Assembly: GCA_958436475.1 (NCBI GenBank)
Contig: CAUBKG010000057.1
Coordinates: forward strand, 1 to 12,283
Reading direction: 5' to 3'
DNA: 12,283 nucleotides
DNA from: an uncultured Clostridia bacterium
GTDB taxonomy: Bacteria; Bacillota; Clostridia; Oscillospirales; Acutalibacteraceae
Each line of letters begins with the position of its first letter. The first letter of the stretch is position 1. The notes under the pieces are model-generated. The model was not told where the DNA came from. It saw only the letters and a program-made list of their open reading frames with translations, and ran no database searches. Below are positions 6,294 through 12,283 of the stretch, one piece after another. A program made the position numbers and the translations under genes.

Positions 6294-6749
6294 ATGCGTT
6301 CTCTTTGGAACAGCTTCCGCTGCGCCTTCCGCGGTATTTTCCGCGCCGCCGCGCGGGAGCGGAACATGCGGATCCATATGACCCTCGCATTTTACGCCCT
6401 GCTGCTCGGGGTCTTCTTCCCCCTCAGCCGCACCCAGTTCGGCATCCTGTGCCTCACCATCGCACTCGTGACGGCAAGCGAAGTCTTCAACACCGCCCTC
6501 GAGCGCCTTTGCGACAGCCTCGACCCCGGCTATAACCGAAACATCCGGCTGGTGAAGGACCTCTCCTCCGGTGCGGTTTTGCTGTCCGCTTTCGGGGCCG
6601 CCGCGGTCGGGGCTGCGTTTTTCCTGCGGGTGGGCAGGCTCCGCGAGCTTTTCTTTCAGCTTCTCGAACGCCCGGCGGCGCTCGCCGCCCTGCTTCTTTC
6701 CCTTGCCGCCGCCTTTTTCTTTATCCGGGGCCGAAAGCCCCGGCCATGA
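6294..6749 (+). CDS. dgkA: Diacylglycerol/undecaprenol kinase
   Basis: A 151-residue small integral membrane kinase of the DgkA family. In Gram-positives this family mainly phosphorylates undecaprenol, feeding the lipid carrier pool for wall synthesis. Signature residues are present: the N-terminal ERNMRIH (22-28), two membrane helices (about 29-43 and 48-62), then SEVFNTALERLCD (62-74) and VKDLSSGAVLLSA (87-99) with the catalytic-site glutamates, asparagine and aspartate, and a third helix (about 93-112). It is about 28 residues longer than B. subtilis DgkA (123). The extra C terminus adds another hydrophobic stretch (about 127-144) ending in basic residues, so the C terminus may lie on the other side of the membrane. 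GAGGA at 6279-6283, inside the end of ybeY, is 10 nt before the ATG. Confidence 0.9.
   Translation: MRSLWNSFRCAFRGIFRAAARERNMRIHMTLAFYALLLGVFFPLSRTQFGILCLTIALVTASEVFNTALERLCDSLDPGYNRNIRLVKDLSSGAVLLSAFGAAAVGAAFFLRVGRLRELFFQLLERPAALAALLLSLAAAFFFIRGRKPRP
6725..6743 (+). repeat. Hairpin over the dgkA 3' end
   Basis: CCGGGGC (6725-6731) pairs perfectly with GCCCCGG (6737-6743) around a CGAAA loop, three bases before the dgkA stop codon. No T run follows, so it is not a canonical terminator. It could stabilise the 3' end or mark an RNA processing site between dgkA and era. Confidence 0.4.
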
Positions 6750-6804
6750 TTGTTCCCTCGCGGGAAAGCGCCGGGCGGCCGGCCTGTTTTGCTTCCTCCT
6801 GCCC

Positions 6805-6849
6805 GGTGTGCAAACACCATCTTATCATTCCTTTGCTTCGCGTGATAAG
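6805..6849 (+). promoter_or_regulatory. Two adjacent hairpins in the dgkA-era gap
   Basis: GGTGT-GCAA-ACACC (6805-6818) is a 5-bp stem capped by a GNRA-type tetraloop. Two bases later CTTATCA (6821-6827) pairs perfectly with TGATAAG (6843-6849) around a 15-nt loop. They occupy the 157-bp gap before era, where many relatives carry a cytidine deaminase gene. No T tract follows and no convincing promoter is visible here. Confidence 0.35.
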
Positions 6850-6906
6850 ATCTGCGCGTTCCCTCCAATTTTGTGCCGACGCGAAGCGGCGGAACGGATG
6901 ATTTTT

Positions 6907-7800
6907 ATGCCGGATACCAGCTCCGCCTTTATCGCCATCGTGGGCTGCCCGAACGCGGGCAAATCCTCGCTGATGAACCATATCCTCGGGCAGAAGGTAT
7001 CCATTGTTTCGAGCAAGCCGCAAACCACCCGCACGCGCATCACCGGCGTGCTCACGGAAAAAAACAGCCAGTTCGTGTTTATCGACACGCCCGGCCTGCA
7101 TCTGCCGAAAAACCAGCTCGGCAGCTCGATGGTAAAGGCCGTGGCAGACGGCATGGCAGACGTGGACGGCGCCGTGCTCGTGACCGAGCCGCGCGACCGC
7201 ATTATGCCCGCGGAAGAAGAGCTGATGAAAAAGTTCCGCGCGAAAAAAATCCCCGCGGTGCTCGCTATCAACAAAATCGACACGCTGAAAAACAAAGAGG
7301 GCCTTCTCGAGATCATCGCCCGCTTTGGGGAAGCGTTCCCCTTTTCGGGCGTCGTGCCCCTCTGCGCGCTCACGGGAGAGGGCGTGCCCGCCCTGATGCA
7401 GGAGCTGCAGGCCTTCCTTCAGCCCGGCCCCTTTTATTTTGAAGAAAACATGCTCACCGACCAGCCCGAACGCGTCATTGCCGCGGAGCTGCTGCGGGAA
7501 AAGCTGCTCACCCTTCTCGAAAAGGAGATCCCCCACGGCATCGCCGTGTTCGTGGAGCAGATGAAGGAGCGGGAGGACAGCGATATTTTAGACATCTCCT
7601 GCACCATCTTCTGCGAAAAAGAAAGCCACAAGGGCATTGTAATCGGGAAAAAGGGCGCACTCTTAAAAAGGGCCTCCACCCTCGCGCGGGAGGATATGGA
7701 ACACTTTTTCGGCTGCCGCGTGAACCTGCAGACCTGGGTAAAAGTGAAGGAAGACTGGCGCAACCGCGCCGGCATCATCCACAGCCTCGGGCTGGACTAA
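6907..7800 (+). CDS. era: GTPase Era
   Basis: A 297-residue Era, the essential-type GTPase that binds the 3' end of 16S rRNA and helps 30S assembly. The G domain shows G1 GCPNAGKS (13-20), a switch I region with TTRTRITG (40-47), G3 DTPGLHLPKNQLG (60-72), G4 NKID (122-125) and G5 CALTGEGV (153-160). The C-terminal KH domain carries GIVIGKKGALLKRAS (243-257) and ends in WRNRAGIIHSLGLD. Against the usual GRPNVGKST and SAL motifs, this one has Cys for Arg, Ala for Val and Ser for Thr in G1, and Cys for Ser in G5; the core lysine and serine are kept, so it should be active. The start is ATG 6907; ATG 6898 would add three residues. The open frame continues far upstream without a ribosome site. Confidence 0.95.
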   Translation: MPDTSSAFIAIVGCPNAGKSSLMNHILGQKVSIVSSKPQTTRTRITGVLTEKNSQFVFIDTPGLHLPKNQLGSSMVKAVADGMADVDGAVLVTEPRDRIMPAEEELMKKFRAKKIPAVLAINKIDTLKNKEGLLEIIARFGEAFPFSGVVPLCALTGEGVPALMQELQAFLQPGPFYFEENMLTDQPERVIAAELLREKLLTLLEKEIPHGIAVFVEQMKEREDSDILDISCTIFCEKESHKGIVIGKKGALLKRASTLAREDMEHFFGCRVNLQTWVKVKEDWRNRAGIIHSLGLD

Positions 7801-7873
7801 TTGAAACAACCGCCTTTCTCTCCTTCCTATGCCCATCGGGGCCGGGGAAATCTTTCCGGCGGTTATAAACAGC

Positions 7874-7914
7874 CCGCCTCCGCGGAATACTGATAGTAGA
7901 ATTCCGGAAGGCGG
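7874..7914 (+). promoter_or_regulatory. Hairpin covering the yqzL ribosome site
   Basis: CCGCCT (7874-7879) pairs with AGGCGG (7909-7914), and inside it CGGAAT (7883-7888) pairs with ATTCCG (7901-7906), leaving a small 3x2 internal loop and a 12-nt apical loop. The 3' arm contains AAGGCGG (7908-7914), the Shine-Dalgarno of yqzL, 8 nt before its ATG. The fold would hide this site. Upstream, GCCGGGGA/TTTCCGGC (about 7841-7860, with wobbles) overlaps a competing pairing of AACCGCC (7808-7814) with GGCGGTT (7858-7864). Confidence 0.4.
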
Positions 7915-7922
7915 TGTGTGAT

Positions 7923-8105
7923 ATGAAACCAGAAAAAAATCCAAACGCGCAGGAAGCTGCCTGGAACCGGTTCGCCGCGACCGGCTCCGTGGCGAACTAT
8001 CTCGCTTACTGCGAGACTGCACACGAACAGGGCGGCAAGCAGGAGGTACCGAACGTTGCTGACGGTGACCGACGGAATCATCATCCGGGAACAGAATATC
8101 GGTGA
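7923..8105 (+). CDS. yqzL: YqzL family small protein
   Basis: A 60-residue protein lying between era and recO, exactly where Bacillus and many Clostridia carry yqzL (about 47 residues there). The core AAWNRFAATGSVANYLAY (residues about 14-31) matches the family pattern of a Trp, a Phe, Thr-Gly and a Tyr-Leu pair; the function is unknown. The ATG at 7923 follows AAGGCGG by 8 nt. GTG 7914 is in frame but inside that ribosome site. The C-terminal third, from about 45 on, is polar and carries no family signal. It is encoded by the stretch that also holds the recO Shine-Dalgarno and the first 17 codons of recO (overlap 8056-8105). This tail may simply be what the overlap allows, with the working part being the first 40 residues. 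Confidence 0.72.
   Translation: MKPEKNPNAQEAAWNRFAATGSVANYLAYCETAHEQGGKQEVPNVADGDRRNHHPGTEYR
8041..8047 (+). promoter_or_regulatory. Perfect Shine-Dalgarno for recO
   Basis: AGGAGGT, a full match to the anti-Shine-Dalgarno, lies 8 nt before the TTG at 8056. It decides in favour of that rare start codon and lies wholly inside yqzL, so recO translation does not need yqzL to terminate first. Confidence 0.8.
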
Positions 8106-8793
8106 AGCCGACCGCATCGTAACCGTGCTCACGCGCGAACTCGGCGTGGTGCGCGCCTTTGCATCGGGCGCCCGGCGGATCAAGAGCAAAAACCTTTCCT
8201 CCACCGGGCTGCTCTGCTACTCGCGCATCACGCTTTTCCGCTCGAAGGATACATACCGTATCAATGACGCTGAGCCGCTCGAGCTTTTTTTTGACCTGCG
8301 CCGGGATATTGAAAAAATTTCGCTCGCGCAGTATTTCTGCGAGCTCGCCCTCACCCTCGCCCCTGCGGAAGAGGAAGCGGGGGATTTTTTGCGTCTCATT
8401 TTAAACGCGCTGTTCCTGCTGGAAAAGGGACTGCGCCCGTCTGCCCTCATCAAGGCGGCGGCGGAGCTTTCCGCCCTCACCCTCGCCGGGTATATGCCCG
8501 ACCTCACCGCCTGCCCCCGCTGCGGCAGGGAGGATGCGTTCCGCTTCCACCTGCGGCAGGGGCGCTTGTTCTGCGGGGCCTGCCTCGCCCCGGGGCCCGA
8601 TACCGTGGACCTTTCCGCGGGGGTGCTCGCGGCTATGCGCTTCATCGTGTATTCCGAAACGGGGAAGGTGTTTTCCTTTTCCCTGCCGGAGGAGTCGCTC
8701 AAAAAGCTGGCCGCCGTTTCGGAGGCCTACCTCCTCGCCCAGACCGACCGCCGCTTTGCCGCGCTGGAATTTTATAAAACCCTGCTGCTGTAA
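8056..8793 (+). CDS. recO: DNA repair protein RecO
   Basis: A 245-residue RecO, which works with RecR and RecF in RecA loading and also anneals single strands during recombination repair. An N-terminal OB-fold (about 1-80) starts with the typical MLTVTDGIIIREQNIGEADRI-like strand pattern and contains the basic GARRIKSK (38-45). The helical C-terminal domain holds a zinc ribbon with C153, C156, C173 and C176 (CPRC and CGAC). The start is TTG with a perfect AGGAGGT upstream. It overlaps yqzL by 50 nt in another frame and is followed by mutS2 after 27 bp, so the two repair-type genes are probably co-transcribed. Length is normal for the family (about 240-255). Confidence 0.93.
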   Translation: MLTVTDGIIIREQNIGEADRIVTVLTRELGVVRAFASGARRIKSKNLSSTGLLCYSRITLFRSKDTYRINDAEPLELFFDLRRDIEKISLAQYFCELALTLAPAEEEAGDFLRLILNALFLLEKGLRPSALIKAAAELSALTLAGYMPDLTACPRCGREDAFRFHLRQGRLFCGACLAPGPDTVDLSAGVLAAMRFIVYSETGKVFSFSLPEESLKKLAAVSEAYLLAQTDRRFAALEFYKTLLL

Positions 8794-8820
8794 GGCGGGG
8801 GGAAAGAAAAAGGAGAACCT

Positions 8821-11202
8821 ATGAACCAACGAGACATCCGCTCCCTGGAGCTTTCAAAAATTTTAGAGCTGTTGGCCTCGGAAACCGCCTGTGAAGACGC
8901 CGCCGGGGCCGCGCGGCAGCTCGAGCCCGCACAAACGCTTTCGGAGGCGAACGCCCTCCTCCTCGAAACGGACGACGCCTTCCGCCTGATCGCCAAATTC
9001 GGCACGCCTCCCTTCGGCGGTCTCCGGAATGTGAAGGGGGCCTTGAACCGCGCCGCGGCAGGCGGGGTTCTCTCCATGCGGGAGCTGTTGGATATTGCCG
9101 CCACCCTGCACGTGTTCCGCTCTGTGTCCGCCTGGCGGGAGCACTGCGAAGGGATCGTAACCTCGCTCGACGACCGGTTCCGCATGATCGCGCCCAACCG
9201 GTACCTGGAATCCAAAATCACCGAAAGCATCCTTTCGGAAGATGAAATGGCCGATTCCGCCTCCCCCGCGCTTGCCGCCATCCGGCGTAAAAAACGCGCG
9301 GCGGGCGAAAGGGTCCGCCAGCAGCTCGATAAGCTCATTCACAGCGCGTCCTATAAAAAATCGCTGCAGGAGCCCATCGTCACACAGAGGGACGGGCGGT
9401 TCGTCGTGCCCGTCAAGGCCGCAAACCGCGCGGACGTCCCCGGGCTCGTGCACGATACCTCCTCCACCGGCGCCACTGTGTTTGTGGAGCCCATGGGCGT
9501 GGTGGAGGCCAACAACGAGATCAAGGTGCTCGAATCGAAGGAAAAGGAGGAGATCGACCGCATTTTAGCCGGGCTTTCGGCAGAGGCGGGCGGCTTCTGC
9601 GATTCCATTTCCCTCGGCTACGATACCGCAGTGGAACTGAACGTGGTGTTTGCAAAGGCCAACCTCGCTTACCGCATGAAGGCTTCCCTCCCCGCCCTCA
9701 ACGAGGAGGGCGTGATCGAGCTCAAAAAGGCGCGGCACCCGCTGCTCGACCCGAAAACCGCCGTGCCGGTGGATATCTCGCTCGGCGGCGAATTCGATAC
9801 GCTGGTCATCACCGGGCCCAACACGGGAGGCAAGACCGTGGCGCTCAAAACCATCGGCCTGCTCACCCTCATGGCCATGTGCGGCCTTATGGTCCCTGCG
9901 GCGGACGGCAGCCGCCTTTCCGTGTTTCAGACGGTGCTGGCCGATATCGGGGACGAACAGAGCATCGAGCAGTCCCTTTCCACCTTTTCCGCGCATATGA
10001 CCAACATCATCCGCATTTTAGGCGAAGCGGGGCAGAGAAGCCTCGTTTTGCTCGATGAGCTGGGAGCCGGAACCGACCCGGTGGAGGGCGCGGCCCTCGC
10101 CATTTCCATCCTCGAGCGCCTGCGCAGCCTCGGCGCGCACATCGCCGCCACCACCCATTATGCCGAGCTCAAGGCCTTTGCCCTGGATACGCCCGGCGTG
10201 GAAAACGGAAGCTGCGAATTCGATGTTTCCACCCTCAGGCCCACCTACCGCCTGCTCATCGGCGTGCCCGGCCGCTCGAACGCGTTCGCCATTTCCGAGC
10301 GCCTCGGCATCGAGCGGGAGATCGTCTCCCGGGCGCGCGAGCTGGTCACGGCGGAAAACCGCCGCTTTGAAGACGTGGTGGATGCGCTCGAACAGCGCCG
10401 CCAGGAATATGAAAAAATCGCGGAGGCCGCCTCCCTCGAAAAACGGCGGGCGGAGGAAGCCCTCCGCCGCGCGGAGGAAAGCCGGGAAAAGCTGCGCGCT
10501 TCTGCCGAAGCGGAGCTCGACCGCGCGAAACGGAAGGCGCAGGATCTTCTCGATTCCGCCCGCAGGCAGTCGAACGAGCTGCTGGCGGAGCTTGAAAAAA
10601 TGAAAAAGGATATGACGGGCGAAACCGCCGCCGCCCTGCTCCAGAAGGCCCGCGCCGAAGCGAAGAAGGGCCTTCGCTCCCTCGAGGATTCGGCAAATCC
10701 CGTAGAAGCGGGCTCAAACGACGGCTACCGCCTCCCCCGCCCCCTGCGGGCGGGCGATACCGTTCTCCTGGTGGATATCAACAAGCAGGGAACGGTGCTC
10801 CGGGAGCCGGACAGCTCCGGCAGCGTGACCGTGCAGGCGGGCATCATCAAGACCCGCGTGCCGCTGAAAAACCTCCGCCTGCTGGAGGGAGGAAAAACCG
10901 GGGGAAGCGCAAAGCCCCGCACGGTTTCGGGCCGCCTCGAGAAAAAAACGGCCGCCCGCGCCGCAACCGAATTCGATATGCGCGGCATGAATGCGGAGGA
11001 AGGCATCCTCGAGCTCGACCGCTTTATCGACAGCAGCGTGATGATGGGGATCGAGCAGATCACCATCATCCACGGCAAGGGGACGGGCGTGCTGCGCACC
11101 GCGGTGCACCAGTTCCTTCGCAAGAATCCAAGCGTGCGCTCCTTCCGCCTCGGGGTATACGGCGAGGGGGAATCGGGCGTGACCATCGCCGAGCTGAAAT
11201 AA
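8821..11202 (+). CDS. mutS2: Endonuclease MutS2 with Smr domain
   Basis: A 793-residue MutS2, full length for the family (about 780-790). Unlike MutS it has no mismatch-recognition domain. In order: a helical core/clamp region (about 1-310), the ABC-type ATPase with Walker A GPNTGGKT (332-339) and Walker B LVLLDELGAGTDP with LDE at 411-413, a long charged coiled coil (about 505-615), a KOW-like beta region (about 635-690), and a C-terminal Smr nuclease domain with DMRG (719-722) and HGKGTG (751-756). MutS2 suppresses recombination in some bacteria; in B. subtilis it was also shown to act on collided ribosomes. AAGGAG (8810-8815) is 5 nt before the ATG. It is the last gene of the plus-strand block and converges on the XRE gene. 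Confidence 0.95.
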   Translation: MNQRDIRSLELSKILELLASETACEDAAGAARQLEPAQTLSEANALLLETDDAFRLIAKFGTPPFGGLRNVKGALNRAAAGGVLSMRELLDIAATLHVFRSVSAWREHCEGIVTSLDDRFRMIAPNRYLESKITESILSEDEMADSASPALAAIRRKKRAAGERVRQQLDKLIHSASYKKSLQEPIVTQRDGRFVVPVKAANRADVPGLVHDTSSTGATVFVEPMGVVEANNEIKVLESKEKEEIDRILAGLSAEAGGFCDSISLGYDTAVELNVVFAKANLAYRMKASLPALNEEGVIELKKARHPLLDPKTAVPVDISLGGEFDTLVITGPNTGGKTVALKTIGLLTLMAMCGLMVPAADGSRLSVFQTVLADIGDEQSIEQSLSTFSAHMTNIIRILGEAGQRSLVLLDELGAGTDPVEGAALAISILERLRSLGAHIAATTHYAELKAFALDTPGVENGSCEFDVSTLRPTYRLLIGVPGRSNAFAISERLGIEREIVSRARELVTAENRRFEDVVDALEQRRQEYEKIAEAASLEKRRAEEALRRAEESREKLRASAEAELDRAKRKAQDLLDSARRQSNELLAELEKMKKDMTGETAAALLQKARAEAKKGLRSLEDSANPVEAGSNDGYRLPRPLRAGDTVLLVDINKQGTVLREPDSSGSVTVQAGIIKTRVPLKNLRLLEGGKTGGSAKPRTVSGRLEKKTAARAATEFDMRGMNAEEGILELDRFIDSSVMMGIEQITIIHGKGTGVLRTAVHQFLRKNPSVRSFRLGVYGEGESGVTIAELK

Positions 11203-11211
11203 CAGGCCGCG

Positions 11212-11245
11212 CCGCCCCGTTTGGGCGGATGAGGAGACGTTTTTT
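11212..11245 (+). terminator. Possible terminator after mutS2
   Basis: CCGCCC (11212-11217) pairs with GGGCGG (11223-11228) around a 5-nt loop, 9 bases after the mutS2 stop codon. A run of six T (11240-11245) follows, but only after an 11-base gap, too far for a canonical intrinsic terminator. No better plus-strand candidate is visible. Confidence 0.35.
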
Positions 11246-11274
11246 GGGGGGGCGGACAGCCCGGCCGCATTGCG

Positions 11275-11318
11275 AAAAAAAGGCCCTGGAAAAAGAATTT
11301 CACTTTTTCCAGGGCCTT
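11275..11318 (-). terminator. Strong intrinsic terminator of the XRE gene
   Basis: A perfect 16-bp stem (11280-11295 with 11303-11318) with a 7-nt loop. On the minus strand it is followed by six T, the complement of 11275-11280. It lies about 30 bases past the stop of the XRE-type gene. On the plus strand no T run follows, so it serves the minus strand mainly, though the stem may also hinder rightward read-through from mutS2. Confidence 0.9.
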
Positions 11319-11349
11319 CCCTCAGCCACGGCCTGCAAATGCCGCTTTT

Positions 11350-11577
11350 TTACAGCCGTGCCTCCTCACCGGAAGCCGCCTCCTGTTTGTATTCAATCAC
11401 ATCCATGGGCGTGCATTCCAGTATCTTGCAAAGCTTGTCTATCGTATTGGTGGTTGTATTCATATCATGCCGAAGCCGATGAAGCGTTTGAAAATCCACA
11501 CCATGCTGTACCATCCAATAACTGGTGATTTTCTTTTCTTTCATCAGTTCAAACAGAGGGCGAAAACTGATCAACAC
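11350..11577 (-). CDS. Small XRE-family HTH regulator
   Basis: A 75-residue Cro/C1-type DNA-binding protein, nearly all helix-turn-helix domain. MLISFRPLFELMKEKKIT (1-18) is a typical first helix of the short stand-alone XRE proteins common in Clostridia. SYWMVQHGVDFQTLHRLRHD (19-38) spans the helix-turn-helix, and TTTNTIDKLCKILECTPMDVIEY (41-63) closes the five-helix fold. There is no sensor or peptidase domain. The GTG start at 11577 has AAGGAG 7 nt upstream; a nearby ATG is out of frame. It faces mutS2, has its own terminator and sits beside an AT-rich, probably acquired stretch, unlike the GC-rich core genes. Its target is unknown; autoregulation through the inverted repeat upstream is a guess. 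Confidence 0.85.
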   Translation of the reverse strand: MLISFRPLFELMKEKKITSYWMVQHGVDFQTLHRLRHDMNTTTNTIDKLCKILECTPMDVIEYKQEAASGEEARL

Positions 11578-11599
11578 CGCATCTCTCCTTTTTGTTGCA

Positions 11600-12004
11600 G
11601 CTTGTCTGATATCCCTATTCTATGGGGACTTTTTATTCAGTGCGAGTGCATATTTTCACATAAAATTATTCACAGAAAAGGGGTTTTCGGTTACATGTTG
11701 AATGAAATTCACATTTTTAAAAAAACAACATGTATATTTTTGGTGTAACATCCTTTAAAATCCCATTTGTTGAGGGATTGTTATTTTTCACTTCAAAGAG
11801 GAAAAAAGTCCGCTATTTCCCCGATTTTTTATGAAATCCGGTTTTGTTCCAAATTCCTTTTTCTTGTAAATATTCTTATCACATTATATTTTTAATTAAA
11901 ATTGGCTTTTCTGTTAAAATAAAACGTTAATTTAATTTTATTCCTTTCAAAAACGCTTCCAAAAAAATCTTATTTTTCTTCAAAATTGCGCATTTTTTCC
12001 TTTA
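11600..12004. other. AT-rich non-coding stretch
   Basis: About 400 bases without a supported gene. A hand count gives 97 G/C of 360 for 11641-12000 (27%), with 8 of 60 for 11881-11940, against 55-65% in the core genes. It contains many A and T runs. Several -10-like hexamers occur on both strands but, at this composition, none has a convincing -35 partner. The 5' part must hold the promoter of the minus-strand XRE gene. No frame longer than short random ones carries a ribosome site. Confidence 0.6.
11692..11734. repeat. 9-bp inverted repeat upstream of the XRE gene
   Basis: TACATGTTG (11692-11700) and CAACATGTA (11726-11734) are exact inverted copies separated by 25 nt, centred about 136 bp upstream of the XRE start codon. 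A further TGTAAC at 11744-11749 echoes the GTTACA that overlaps the left copy. The spacing would put the two arm centres 34 bp apart, about three helical turns, as expected for a cooperative dimer-dimer operator. It could equally be a chance match in AT-rich DNA. Confidence 0.4.
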
Positions 12005-12206
12005 AGGAAAACACGCCGCCGTCACGCAGGTCTCCGCCGAACGGGTGGCTGTTTTTTAGGATAGCGTATTCCGGCGAAAAAGGCCAGTGGTTTTTCCCCT
12101 TTTTGACGCTTTTCAAAAATCGAGCCGCGCCCAAAGGGGCAATGGAGCATACCGCAAACGCCGCCTCCGGTTTTGCACCGCCCCAGTAAAAACGGACAAT
12201 AGACAA
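12005..12206. other. GC-rich segment without a supported gene
   Basis: Composition steps up sharply to 57% G/C at 12001-12060 and 67% at 12121-12180 (hand counts). Both strands are open here (67 codons plus, 78 codons minus), but neither frame has a good start with ribosome site, and the minus one begins on TTG next to a hairpin. It may be a dispersed repeat, a remnant of a coding gene, or the flank of the element that begins to its right. No motif is recognised. Confidence 0.4.
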
Positions 12207-12247
12207 AAAGCCCTCTGTGTAGGAAAACAGACTACACAGGGGGTTTT
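12205..12247. promoter_or_regulatory. Two-way terminator hairpin hiding a ribosome site
   Basis: Bases 12207-12222 pair with 12232-12247: 16 pairs including two G-T wobbles, with a 9-nt loop (12223-12231). On the plus strand the stem ends in TTTT; on the minus strand it ends in five T (complement of 12205-12209). It therefore looks like an intrinsic terminator for both directions. The 3' arm includes AGGGGG (12238-12243), the likely Shine-Dalgarno of the gene starting at 12251. Confidence 0.65.
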
Positions 12248-12250
12248 GCT

Positions 12251-12283
12251 ATGGAGAAACGGAAATACACAAAGGTAGAAGCG
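12251..12283 (+). CDS. Start of a gene, possible IS-type HTH protein (partial)
   Basis: Eleven codons (MEKRKYTKVEA) run off the window edge. The ATG at 12251 has AGGGGG 7 nt upstream, so it is likely a true start. The opening resembles the short helix-turn-helix proteins (KRKYT-type starts) carried by IS3-like elements in Clostridia, though eleven residues are too few to prove it. The hairpin covering the ribosome site is a common device of transposase genes against read-through transcription, which supports a mobile-element reading. It could also be an unrelated gene. Confidence 0.45.
   Translation, partial: MEKRKYTKVEA

Noticed and set aside
6571..6906. Upstream extension of the era frame
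   Set aside because: It runs through dgkA and a hairpin-rich gap; Era proteins start close to the ATG at 6907 and no ribosome site supports an earlier start.
11467..11748. 93-codon plus-strand open frame
   Set aside because: It is antisense to the XRE gene and then runs into AT-rich DNA; there is no ribosome site and no recognisable domain.
11970..12206. 78-codon minus-strand and 67-codon plus-strand frames
   Set aside because: They oppose each other over the same bases. The minus frame starts on TTG right beside a terminator hairpin, and the plus frame lacks a ribosome site. Neither has a motif.
1..12283. CRISPR arrays, tRNA, rRNA, phage or toxin-antitoxin modules
   Set aside because: No regularly spaced repeats, no cloverleaf with a TTCGAAT-type arm, and no paired small genes of that kind were seen; the XRE gene has no partner inside the window.

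Overview
The window reads as chromosome of an endospore-forming, GC-rich member of the Clostridia (Oscillospiraceae/Ruminococcaceae-like). Evidence: three sporulation-type genes (ylbJ-like, yqfC, yqfD), a classic Firmicutes block phoH-ybeY-dgkA-era-yqzL-recO, a Firmicutes-type mutS2 with a Smr tail, purine-rich Shine-Dalgarno sequences and several TTG/GTG starts. Species cannot be fixed from the sequence alone.

Left arm (about 1-2762, minus strand): a ylbJ-like sporulation membrane protein, then a 72-residue four-cysteine protein of unknown role, then an iron-type (YqhD/BDH-like) NADPH alcohol/aldehyde dehydrogenase. Two tight hairpins follow the dehydrogenase stop. The first 100 bases hold no gene but contain a clear 8-bp stem-loop. 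A divergent 276-bp spacer (2763-3038) separates this arm from the plus-strand genes and holds several hairpins and a near-perfect 15-base direct repeat.

Main arm (3039-11202, plus strand): yqfC-yqfD (spore-formation pair, both on TTG starts) run into a strong vegetative promoter lying on the yqfD stop codon. That promoter and a structured leader of about 210 nt precede phoH, ybeY, dgkA and era. A YqzL-family small gene, recO and mutS2 follow. The block is mostly RNA/ribosome quality control (PhoH, YbeY, Era, MutS2), lipid carrier recycling (DgkA) and DNA repair (RecO). The cytidine deaminase gene often found between dgkA and era is absent.

Right end (11203-12283): mutS2 is convergent with a small XRE-family repressor-like gene, which ends at a textbook minus-strand terminator. 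Beyond it the composition falls to about 27% GC (hand count for 11641-12000), with a 9-bp inverted repeat upstream of the regulator, then rises again at about 12005. The window ends in the first 11 codons of a plus-strand gene whose start resembles the short HTH proteins of IS3-type elements. Its Shine-Dalgarno is buried in a 16-bp hairpin that also looks like a two-way terminator. This is the accessory part of the window; the rest is ordinary, well-conserved core. I did not find a convincing new multi-gene system.
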